Assembly (NCBI GenBank): GCA_017619985.1
Contig: JAFZRG010000119.1
Span: forward strand, 1 to 8,889
Length of the DNA stretch: 8,889 bases
Direction: 5' to 3'
Origin: Bacillota bacterium
GTDB lineage: Bacteria; Bacillota; Clostridia; Peptostreptococcales; Anaerovoracaceae
Positions 1-5,726 of the stretch are shown here, piece after piece; the first letter of the stretch is position 1; every line of letters starts with the position of its first letter. A program made the position numbers and the translations under genes. The notes beneath the pieces were generated by a model. That model was not told the DNA's origin. It saw nothing but the letters and a program-made list of their open reading frames with translations, and searched no databases.

Positions 1-276
1 CGTGTCGTTCTCTACGAGGGAGTCGATGGTGTTCGCGCCGACTTCCAGTTCGTAGGTGGTGCCGCTGACCAGATAGTTCATGGTGGTCATCTCGCTGGAA
101 TACAGCGTGCGGTAGACCTGTTCTGCAGCGTAGGTGCGTCCGTCGGGACCGGTGCCGGTCTCTTCTTCGCCGCCGGAGGGTTCTGCCGGAGCGGGCTCGT
201 TGCTGCTGGTGCAGGCAGCGAGGGAGAAGACTAAGGCCAGGGCCAGAAGGACTGCAAGGATTCTCTTTGTGTTCAT
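1..276 (-). CDS. Peptide ABC transporter substrate-binding lipoprotein (OppA-like), N-terminal part only
   Basis: This is the first 92 codons of an extracellular lipoprotein that would bind oligopeptides for an Opp/Dpp-type ABC importer. The gene runs off the left edge. The start is ATG at 276-274, preceded on the minus strand by GGAGG about 10 nt upstream. Residues 1-21 form a lipoprotein signal peptide: basic NTKR, a hydrophobic stretch, then lipobox LAAC with Cys22 as the lipidated residue. A low-complexity linker rich in Ser, Pro, Glu and Gly covers about residues 23-45. The mature domain then starts with a Tyr-Arg-Thr-Leu-Tyr-Ser-Ser-Glu stretch and an Asn-Tyr-Leu segment, which resembles the first strand of SBP_bac_5 family proteins. 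The family call is from pattern memory of that N-terminus; the ligand cannot be read from 92 residues. It is transcribed divergently from thrS and has its own promoter. Confidence 0.8.
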   Translation of the reverse strand, partial: MNTKRILAVLLALALVFSLAACTSSNEPAPAEPSGGEEETGTGPDGRTYAAEQVYRTLYSSEMTTMNYLVSGTTYELEVGANTIDSLVENDT

Positions 277-299
277 ACTAGATTTTCCTCCAATCTGAA

Positions 300-370
300 T
301 TGTTACACACGTCCGAAACGGAGAAGTCCCGGACAGGTCAATTATACTACATTTGTGAAATGTGTAACAA
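300..370. repeat. Widely spaced perfect 10-bp inverted repeat around the lipoprotein promoter
   Basis: TTGTTACACA at 300-309 is the exact reverse complement of TGTGTAACAA at 361-370. The arms are 61 bp apart centre to centre. One arm covers the -35 box of the lipoprotein promoter and the other lies in its 5' leader. This arrangement would fit a regulator that binds two sites and loops DNA across the start of transcription. No known regulator is recognised from the motif. Confidence 0.55.
341..370 (-). promoter_or_regulatory. Sigma-A-type promoter of the OppA-like lipoprotein gene
   Basis: Read on the minus strand, a -35 box TTGTTA (370-365) and a perfect -10 box TATAAT (346-341) are 18 nt apart. 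Transcription would begin near 334 and give a leader of about 57 nt before the ATG. A palindrome, ACATTT-GTG-AAATGT at 349-363, fills most of the spacer, so a bound regulator would compete with RNA polymerase. The boxes are seen directly; their use is inferred. Confidence 0.7.
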
Positions 371-415
371 AATTTCTTCACAAAAACGACAAAAATCTTG
401 TTGTCATATACAACC

Positions 416-444
416 TTGATTTTAGACGCTGAAATCGGTATATT
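416..444 (+). promoter_or_regulatory. Sigma-A-type promoter of thrS
   Basis: A -35 box TTGATT (416-421) and a -10 box TATATT (439-444) are 17 nt apart, placing the start of transcription near 451. The leader before the chosen thrS ATG at 483 would be only about 32 nt. That leaves no room for a T-box riboswitch, the usual control of thrS in many Bacillota. A small inverted repeat, GTTGT/ACAAC at 400-414, lies just upstream of the -35 box. Confidence 0.6.
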
Positions 445-482
445 TATTGTGTATACCTATGAGCAGACGGCGGAGGCGGACT

Positions 483-2234
483 ATGAGCATCGTCAGACAG
501 AAAACGGCATTCGAAACGCCGGAAGAGAAAAAGATCTTCTGGCATACAAGCGCACATATCATGGCGCAGGCGGTCCTGCGGCTTTTCCCCGAGGCGAAAT
601 TCGCGATCGGGCCAGCTATCGACAGCGGGTTTTATTACGACATCGATCTGGATCACCGGTTCACGGAGAGCGATCTGCGGTCCATCGAAGAGGAGATGCG
701 CCGCATCGTCCGCGAAGATCTGCCCATCACCCGCCGCGAAGTGACCCGCATGGAAGCGCTGGGCGAAGCCGTCGCGAAGAACCAGCCATATAAAATAGAG
801 ATCATCAACAGCCTGCCGCAGGAAAAGCAGCTGTCCTGGTATGACCAGGGCGAGTTCTCCGACCTGTGCGAAGGTCCCCATCTGGAGCGTACGAGCCAGG
901 TGCGCGCGTTCCGCCTGATGAGCGTGGCCGGCGCCTACTGGCGCGGCAGCGAAAAGAACAAGATGCTGCAGCGCATCTACGGCATCTCCTTCCCCAAGCC
1001 GAGCATGCTGGACGAATATCTGCAGAACCTCGTGGAGGCGCGCCGCAGAGACCACCGCAAGATCGGCAAAGAGATGGATCTGTTCATGTTCCCTGCGGAA
1101 GGCCCCGGCTTCCCGCTGTATCTGCCCAAAGGCATGACCGTCCGCAACGAGCTCATGTCTTATTGGAAGGAACTGCACGCGGAGCGTCACTACAACGAGA
1201 TCCGCACGCCGATCATCCTCTCCGAGGAGCTGTGGCATACGAGCGGCCATTGGGACCACTATCAGGAGCACATGTACTTCACGGAGATCGACGGCGCAGG
1301 ATACGCGATCAAGCCGATGAACTGCCCCGGCGCGCTGCTGGCGTACAAGCGCAGGCTGTATTCGTACCGCGACATGCCGGTGCGCCTGTCCGAGCTGGGC
1401 CACGTGCACGGGCACGAACCTTCCGGAACACTGCACGGCCTGATGCGCGTGCGCGAATTCACGCAGGACGACGCCCACATCTTTACGCTGCCGTCCCAGG
1501 TGAAGGACGAACTGAAGGATATCATCAGACTCATCGACGAGATCTACGCCGTGTTCGGCTTCGAATATAAAGTAGAGCTGGCGACGCAGCCGCAGAACTC
1601 CATCGGGAGCAGGGAAGAGTGGCAGATGGCGGAGAAGGCTCTGAAAGAAGCCGTGGAGGAACTCGGCATCGACTACGAGATCTCTCCGGCCGGCGGCGCG
1701 TTCTACGGTCCGAAGCTGGACTTCCATCTGAAAGACTGCATCGGGCGCACGTGGCAGTGCGGCACCGTGCAGCTCGACTTCCAGCTGCCGCAGCGCTTCG
1801 ACCTGTCGTACACGGGTTCGGACGGCGAAAAGCATCGTCCCGTCATGATCCACCGCACAGTGTTCGGCAGCATCGAACGCTTCATGGGCGTTCTGATCGA
1901 GCACTTCGAGGGCAAGCTGCCGCTGTGGCTGGCTCCGGTGCAGGTCAAGCTGATCTCCGTCTCCGAAAAGTACAATGACGCCGCGTGGAAGCTGGCGGAC
2001 GAGATGGCCGCAGCCGGTCTGCGCACGGAGGTGGATGCCCGCAACGAAAAGACCGGCTACAAGGTGCGCGAAGCCGTGCTGGCCAGGGATGCCTACATCA
2101 TCGTCGTAGGCGAGAAGGAGGCGACGACGGATGTGCTGTCGGTCCGTTCCTCCAAGGCAGGCGACATGGGAGAATTCCCGAAAGCGGAATTCATCGAAAT
2201 GCTCCGCAAAGAGATCGATACGAAGGCGCTGTAG
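483..2234 (+). CDS. thrS: Threonine--tRNA ligase lacking the TGS domain
   Basis: This cytosolic class II enzyme charges tRNA-Thr with threonine using ATP. I chose the ATG at 483 because GGAGG at 472-476 sits 6 nt upstream; the in-frame ATG at 459 has no ribosome binding site, and a TTG at 447 lies before the predicted transcript start. The product has 583 residues against about 640 in E. coli and B. subtilis, because it begins directly at the editing domain and has no N-terminal TGS domain. The editing site is complete: H21, H25, C129 and H133. The zinc ligands C281, H332 and H457 match E. coli C334, H385 and H511. Motif 3 is present with R466. The C-terminal anticodon-binding domain occupies about residues 485-583. 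One oddity stands out: the motif 2 arginine (E. coli R363) is Gly310 here, in a gap-free alignment. The gene appears monocistronic, and the first clear downstream terminator is at 2366-2404. Confidence 0.96.
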   Translation: MSIVRQKTAFETPEEKKIFWHTSAHIMAQAVLRLFPEAKFAIGPAIDSGFYYDIDLDHRFTESDLRSIEEEMRRIVREDLPITRREVTRMEALGEAVAKNQPYKIEIINSLPQEKQLSWYDQGEFSDLCEGPHLERTSQVRAFRLMSVAGAYWRGSEKNKMLQRIYGISFPKPSMLDEYLQNLVEARRRDHRKIGKEMDLFMFPAEGPGFPLYLPKGMTVRNELMSYWKELHAERHYNEIRTPIILSEELWHTSGHWDHYQEHMYFTEIDGAGYAIKPMNCPGALLAYKRRLYSYRDMPVRLSELGHVHGHEPSGTLHGLMRVREFTQDDAHIFTLPSQVKDELKDIIRLIDEIYAVFGFEYKVELATQPQNSIGSREEWQMAEKALKEAVEELGIDYEISPAGGAFYGPKLDFHLKDCIGRTWQCGTVQLDFQLPQRFDLSYTGSDGEKHRPVMIHRTVFGSIERFMGVLIEHFEGKLPLWLAPVQVKLISVSEKYNDAAWKLADEMAAAGLRTEVDARNEKTGYKVREAVLARDAYIIVVGEKEATTDVLSVRSSKAGDMGEFPKAEFIEMLRKEIDTKAL

Positions 2235-2289
2235 CAAGATATTCAACACTTTTTGATGATATATTTTGCCGTGCCGGCGGCAGCGGTCG

Positions 2290-2319
2290 TTGACAATAGG
2301 CTGAAAAAACAGATATAAT
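2290..2319 (+). promoter_or_regulatory. Consensus sigma-A promoter upstream of the structured leader/small RNA
   Basis: TTGACA at 2290-2295 and TATAAT at 2314-2319 both match the consensus exactly, with an 18-nt spacer. It is the best promoter in the window. Transcription should start near 2326, right at the foot of the first RNA hairpin. It reads towards the GntR/ABC operon but meets a terminator at 2366-2404 first. Confidence 0.8.
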
Positions 2320-2325
2320 TCTTAC

Positions 2326-2404
2326 AGAGCAACAGCTCCAACCCTGTTGCCGTTGAATACACACAGCAAAAGCTCCGGATCCGTTTCCGGGGTTTTTGCT
2401 TTTT
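2326..2404 (+). ncRNA. Putative small RNA or attenuator leader, about 79 nt
   Basis: The region from the predicted start near 2326 to the terminator T-run contains no credible reading frame but two hairpins. Hairpin 1 pairs GCAACAG (2329-2335) with CTGTTGC (2344-2350) around an 8-nt loop. The second is the terminator hairpin (2366-2399). The four arms can be re-paired. GCAACAGCTCC (2329-2339) is a 10-of-11 copy of the terminator's 5' arm GCAAAAGCTCC (2366-2376), and CTGTTGC (2344-2350) can pair with GCAAAAG (2366-2372) at 6 of 7 positions. This is the logic of a transcription attenuator for the operon starting at 2464, but a free-standing small RNA is equally possible. No known RNA family is recognised. 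The strand and both ends are inferred from the promoter and terminator. Confidence 0.5.
2366..2404 (+). terminator. Rho-independent terminator ending the leader RNA and thrS read-through
   Basis: A 13-bp stem with two G-U pairs (2366-2378 with 2387-2399) and an 8-nt loop is followed by TTTTT at 2400-2404. No other terminator lies between the thrS stop at 2234 and this point, so it probably also ends the thrS transcript. Confidence 0.8.
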
Positions 2405-2408
2405 GCGC

Positions 2409-2444
2409 TTGACACCGTACTATGTGATGTAGTACAGTTAGTAC
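2409..2444 (+). promoter_or_regulatory. Promoter and overlapping operator of the GntR/ABC operon
   Basis: A perfect -35 box TTGACA (2409-2414) is followed 18 nt later by a weak -10 box TACAGT (2433-2438). Over the spacer and -10 lies a palindrome, GTACTA (2417-2422) with TAGTAC (2430-2435), 7 nt between the arms. A second TAGTAC follows at 2439-2444, spaced 9 bp from the first. A regulator bound here would block the promoter, and the adjacent GntR-type gene is the obvious candidate, giving autorepression relieved by an inducer. The repeats are seen directly; the regulator assignment is inferred. Confidence 0.65.
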
Positions 2445-2463
2445 AACGCAAGGAGGAACGCAG

Positions 2464-2844
2464 ATGATACAGCTGGATCTGAAAAGCAGAAAATCCATCT
2501 ATGAACAGATCATGGACGGATTCAAAGAGCTGATATCCCGCGGCGTCCTTCATGCAGGGGATAAGCTTCCATCCGTCCGGGAACTGTCCCGGACCCTCAC
2601 CGTCAACCCGAACACCATCCAGAAGGCCTACCGCCAGCTGGAAGCCGACCGGTACATCTACACCGTGTCCGGACTCGGGTGTTTCGTGGCGGAAAAGCCG
2701 GAAGCGCCGGATCTGAGCAAGGCGGCGGCCATCTACGAATCTATCGAGGATTCCGTGCGGCAGCTGCGCTATCTGGGGGTCACTGAAGAAGAGATCCGCA
2801 GCAGACTGGAAGACATCGCCTGCAGAAAGGGGGAAAAGGGATGA
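2464..2844 (+). CDS. GntR-family transcriptional regulator, YtrA type
   Basis: This is a 126-residue DNA-binding repressor, first gene of an operon with an ABC transporter. The start at ATG 2464 is supported by AGGAGG at 2451-2456, 7 nt upstream. Residues about 8-75 form the GntR winged helix: a Ser-Ile-Tyr-Glu-Gln-Ile start, then the motif KLPSVREL and the recognition segment around Val-Asn-Pro-Asn-Thr-Ile-Gln-Lys-Ala-Tyr, followed by the Gly-x-Gly-x-Phe-Val wing. Only about 45 residues follow, with a helical C-terminus (about residues 85-121). Such a short C-terminus defines the YtrA subfamily, which lacks the large FCD or UTRA effector domains. Relatives in B. subtilis control ABC transporter operons that respond to cell-wall antibiotics. 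The stop overlaps the next ATG by 4 nt (ATGA), so the regulator and the ATPase are translationally coupled. The inducer is unknown. Confidence 0.92.
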   Translation: MIQLDLKSRKSIYEQIMDGFKELISRGVLHAGDKLPSVRELSRTLTVNPNTIQKAYRQLEADRYIYTVSGLGCFVAEKPEAPDLSKAAAIYESIEDSVRQLRYLGVTEEEIRSRLEDIACRKGEKG

Positions 2845-3743
2845 TCAACGTAAAGGGGCTGTGCAAGAAGTTCGACGACTTCCAGGCCCTGAACAATTTG
2901 GACCTGAACGTGCAGCAGGGCTCCATCTACGGCCTGATCGGGGTCAACGGGAGCGGAAAGACCACGCTCATCCGCCATCTTACCGGCATACTGAAGTCCG
3001 ATTGCGGCACGGTGCAGATGGATGGACAGGATGTGTACGACAACATCGATATCAAACAGAGGCTGGGGTACATCCCCGACGAGCTGTTCTTCTTCGGTTC
3101 GTATACCCTGAAGGCCATGGGGGCCTTCTACAAGGGACTGTACGCGAACTGGGACCAGGACCGCTTCGAGGCGATGGTCGACGATTTCGGCCTGCCCGCG
3201 CGCGGAAAGCTCAGCAGGTTCTCCAAGGGCATGCAGAAGCAGGCGCAGTTCATCCTGACCATGAGCTGCCGTCCGGATTTCCTGATCCTGGACGAGCCCA
3301 TCGACGGACTGGATCCCATCGTGCGCAAGAAAGTATGGAAATACGTGGTGGACGATGTGGCCGAGCGCCAGATGACCGTGCTCGTCAGCTCGCATAACCT
3401 GAAAGAAATGGAAGGCATCTGCGACGCCATCGGCATCCTGTCGGGCGGCGAGATGAAGATCGAGCGCGACCTGGACGAGCTGAAGTCCGACATCCACAAG
3501 GTGCAGGCGGCGTTCCACAGCGCGGAGGACGCGGAGAGAGCCTTCAAGGGCCTGAACGTCGTGCACCGCGAAAAGAACGGCAGCGTCGAACATCTGATCA
3601 TACGCGGACCCAGAGAAGATGTGGAGCAGGCCGTCTACGCGGCTGACCCCATCATCTTCGACATGCTGCCGCTGTCGCTGGAAGAGGTCTTCATCTTTGA
3701 GATGGGAGGTGAGAACGATGACATCCAGAGCATCCTTGCTTAA
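2841..3743 (+). CDS. ABC transporter ATP-binding protein (YtrB-like)
   Basis: This 300-residue nucleotide-binding subunit powers the permease encoded next; it acts on the cytoplasmic face of the membrane. Motifs in order: Walker A G34-T42 (GVNGSGKTT), a Q-loop region at 76-81 (GYIPDE, with Asp80 where other families have Gln), signature SKGMQ at 128-132, Walker B with D151 and E152 (LILDEP), D-loop GLDP at 156-159, and switch His185. All catalytic residues are therefore present. Residues about 215-300 form a C-terminal extension common in this exporter-type subfamily. The gene overlaps the regulator by 4 nt at its start and the permease by 26 nt at its end, which indicates tight co-expression. 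Co-transcription with a YtrA-type repressor suggests an efflux or envelope-stress role rather than nutrient import. The substrate cannot be predicted. Confidence 0.94.
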   Translation: MINVKGLCKKFDDFQALNNLDLNVQQGSIYGLIGVNGSGKTTLIRHLTGILKSDCGTVQMDGQDVYDNIDIKQRLGYIPDELFFFGSYTLKAMGAFYKGLYANWDQDRFEAMVDDFGLPARGKLSRFSKGMQKQAQFILTMSCRPDFLILDEPIDGLDPIVRKKVWKYVVDDVAERQMTVLVSSHNLKEMEGICDAIGILSGGEMKIERDLDELKSDIHKVQAAFHSAEDAERAFKGLNVVHREKNGSVEHLIIRGPREDVEQAVYAADPIIFDMLPLSLEEVFIFEMGGENDDIQSILA

Positions 3744-5592
3744 CTTCACTCTCATAAAGGAAAACTTCAAGCGCTTCTGGCCCATCATGGCCGGCGGTCT
3801 CGCGTTCTGGCTGATCTGCGGGCCCATCGCCCTGATGATCTCCCGGAGCAACGGCGGCTATGACTACAGCGTGATGAAATCCGTCCTCACGCACCTCAAC
3901 CCGGCGCCCATCATGCTGAACATCCTGCTGCCCGTCGCTCTGGCGGTCGCGTGCTTCAGCTATCTGCAGAAGAGCAATTCCGCGGGCGTCATGCACGCCA
4001 TGCCGTTCTCCCGGGCAAGCCTGTTCGTGAGCAACTACGTGAGCGGCCTGGTGCTGGCGATCCTGCCGGCGGCCGTGATCACCGTCTTTCTGCTTCTGAT
4101 GCGGGGCGGCGTGGAGATCCCGACATGGGACTGGTCGCCGACATACGTCACGGGGACGAGGATCCTGCGCTTCCTGCTGGAAGAGTTCACGGTCGTGAGC
4201 TTCGTGTACTCCATCGCGGTATTCGCAGCGGTCATCAGCGGCCTTGGCGTCATCCACGCGCTGACGGCGGTCGCGCTGAACTTCATCTGCCCGGCCGTGT
4301 TCCTGCTGATGATGGGCTACATGGATATCTATGAATACGGCTTCACCGCGGGATCTCTGTTCGAAGAGTTCGCCATGCGCATGAACCCTTACATGCAGAT
4401 CCTGGGAGGCGACGGACTCAGTTTTACGGAAGTCATCGTCTACCTGATCGTCGCGGCGGTGATCGCTTTGCTGGCCTTCCTGCTGTACCGGGCTCGTTAC
4501 CTGGAAAAGGCAGGGGAGAGCTACGTGTTCCGCGCGGCCAAGTACATCATCGGCTTCCTGATGGTGCTGTTCGCCAGCAGCCTAACGGGCTTCATCTTCC
4601 ATAGCGAGATCGGTCCCGCCGCTTACATCCTGGGCTTCGTGGTCGGTTACATCGTCTCCATGATGATCATCAACAAGTCCACGAAGATCTTCACGAAGGA
4701 TTGCCTGCTGTCCGGCCTGATCTACGCCCTGGTGATCGCCGCGATCGTCTGCGTGTTCCGCTTCGACGCGATCGGCTACCAGAAGCGCGTGCCGGACGCT
4801 TCCCGCGTCGAGTCCGTGGAGTTCTGGTCCAGCACCGTCGATCTGGGAATGGACGGCAAATACGACACGATCGAGGATCCTGTGAACATCGAACACGTGA
4901 CGAACTTCCACAGGGAGATCGTCAGCGATAAAAAGAACTACCTCCGCGACAATTATTACTTCGGTTCCGGCGATTTCGATTCTCACGACGCCACCGCAGG
5001 CGTGACCCTGCGGTATGCGCTGAAGAACGGCCGCCGTGTGGAACGCACCTATACGATCCCCATGTCTCTGCTCCGCAAGAGCGAAGACATGAAGGCGGTC
5101 TGGAACAGCGCGGAGAACAACGGGCTCCTGCAGAGCCTGGATCCGTTCAGCGCGGGCAATACCGAGATCACCCTGGAGGGCTACACCTTCGACGACAATT
5201 TTAACGGGGCGACGACGTGGCAGAACTACGACACGGATAACCTGCCGATGGGCACGGCCCGGCTGGAAGAGAAGCAGCTGCTGATCGAGGCGCTGAAAAA
5301 AGACGTGCGGAACATCGAATACGACAGCCTGTTCGCGGACTACGACTACGAACCGTATATCAATATCAGCCTGGACTGCCGCATTCCCGTCGACCCGCAC
5401 GAGCCGGAGGAGTATATCGACGGCGCTGCCTGGAATTATTACGATTACAACGATAAGGGCGAACCGATCTACAATCATATCGTCCTCAATATTAACGCAA
5501 GAAAGAATTACGTCAACACTATGAACGCGCTGCTTCAGATGGATATTTCCGGAGATCTGCGCACCTGCGTCGAGACCATTCTTGCGAGATAA
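3718..5592 (+). CDS. Large ABC transporter permease with C-terminal extracytoplasmic domain
   Basis: This is a 624-residue membrane subunit partnering the ATPase upstream. ATG 3718 is chosen because GGAGGTGA (3705-3712) lies 5 nt upstream inside the ATPase gene; the same frame is open from 3619, but that part is antiparallel-free shadow of the ATPase gene with no ribosome binding site. Hydrophobic segments fall at about residues 22-42, 64-83, 105-128, 157-177, 181-200, 238-258, 275-294, 301-319 and 330-348, suggesting about nine membrane spans. After span two there is a His-Ala-Met-Pro-Phe-Ser-Arg stretch, a pattern I associate with this permease family. Residues about 349-624 are hydrophilic, rich in Asp, Tyr and Asn, and probably outside the membrane. 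I believe this tail matches the domain listed as DUF6449, but that is from memory. Only one permease gene is present, so the transporter would be a homodimer of permease and ATPase. A strong terminator follows. Confidence 0.85.
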   Translation: MTSRASLLNFTLIKENFKRFWPIMAGGLAFWLICGPIALMISRSNGGYDYSVMKSVLTHLNPAPIMLNILLPVALAVACFSYLQKSNSAGVMHAMPFSRASLFVSNYVSGLVLAILPAAVITVFLLLMRGGVEIPTWDWSPTYVTGTRILRFLLEEFTVVSFVYSIAVFAAVISGLGVIHALTAVALNFICPAVFLLMMGYMDIYEYGFTAGSLFEEFAMRMNPYMQILGGDGLSFTEVIVYLIVAAVIALLAFLLYRARYLEKAGESYVFRAAKYIIGFLMVLFASSLTGFIFHSEIGPAAYILGFVVGYIVSMMIINKSTKIFTKDCLLSGLIYALVIAAIVCVFRFDAIGYQKRVPDASRVESVEFWSSTVDLGMDGKYDTIEDPVNIEHVTNFHREIVSDKKNYLRDNYYFGSGDFDSHDATAGVTLRYALKNGRRVERTYTIPMSLLRKSEDMKAVWNSAENNGLLQSLDPFSAGNTEITLEGYTFDDNFNGATTWQNYDTDNLPMGTARLEEKQLLIEALKKDVRNIEYDSLFADYDYEPYINISLDCRIPVDPHEPEEYIDGAAWNYYDYNDKGEPIYNHIVLNINARKNYVNTMNALLQMDISGDLRTCVETILAR

Positions 5593-5625
5593 ACAAGTTC
5601 AAAAGGGATTCAGAGAATATACCGG

Positions 5626-5655
5626 AACGGAGCTGCGGGGGCAGCTCCGTTTTTT
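5626..5655 (+). terminator. Rho-independent terminator of the GntR/ABC operon
   Basis: A perfect stem ACGGAGCTGC/GCAGCTCCGT (5627-5636 with 5641-5650), extended by one A-T pair, closes a GGGG loop and is followed by a T-run to 5655. It lies 34 nt after the permease stop and isolates the operon from the next gene. Confidence 0.93.
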
Positions 5656-5660
5656 CGTCT

Positions 5661-5715
5661 CTACGATGCGTAGGTGGCTTTTCTTTTCCGCGTAGGATAC
5701 ACTGGTTGCGTAAGG
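5661..5715 (+). promoter_or_regulatory. Repeated CGTAG motifs in the promoter region of the HTH-desulfoferrodoxin gene
   Basis: Between the upstream terminator and the ATG at 5727 are an inverted repeat CTACG-ATG-CGTAG (5661-5673), a direct copy GCGTAGG at 5668-5674 and 5690-5696 (exactly 22 bp, two helical turns, apart), and a near copy GCGTAAGG at 5708-5715 that overlaps the ribosome binding site. The only promoter candidate is weak: a possible -10 TACACT at 5698-5703 with no good -35. The layout fits an autoregulatory operator, which is an inference. Confidence 0.45.
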
Positions 5716-5726
5716 AGGACAAAACC

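Noticed and set aside
369..386. A CodY-box-like GAAATTT half-site upstream of the lipoprotein gene
   Set aside because: Only one arm resembles the 15-bp CodY motif and the spacing is off by a base; this is expected by chance in an AT-rich spacer.
447..482. An upstream thrS start at TTG 447 or ATG 459
   Set aside because: Both lack a ribosome binding site, the TTG precedes the predicted transcription start, and the extra residues are mostly arginines encoded by the ribosome binding site region itself.
277..482. A T-box leader for thrS
   Set aside because: The predicted thrS leader is about 32 nt and the region shows no specifier stem, no T-box consensus and no terminator hairpin.
398..793. 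A 131-codon plus frame overlapping the start of thrS
   Set aside because: It starts within the thrS promoter, lacks a ribosome binding site and becomes Arg/His/Gly-rich where it overlaps thrS in another frame.
444..2249. A 601-codon open frame on the minus strand opposite thrS
   Set aside because: It mirrors thrS almost exactly, has no ribosome binding site and gives a His/Arg/Leu-rich product with no recognisable motif. Long antisense frames are expected in GC-rich coding DNA.
2263..2286. A possible terminator hairpin TGCCG/CGGCA just after thrS
   Set aside because: The stem is only 5 bp and no T-run follows on the plus strand (nor an appropriate one on the minus strand).
2769..3851. A 360-codon minus-strand frame opposite the ABC ATPase
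   Set aside because: It is a shadow of the ATPase gene: the plus strand has complete Walker A, signature, Walker B and switch motifs, while the minus frame has biased composition and no start signal.
4582..5478. A 298-codon minus-strand frame opposite the permease
   Set aside because: Valine/aspartate/arginine-biased shadow frame without ribosome binding site or motifs; the opposite plus frame has clear membrane segments and a good start.
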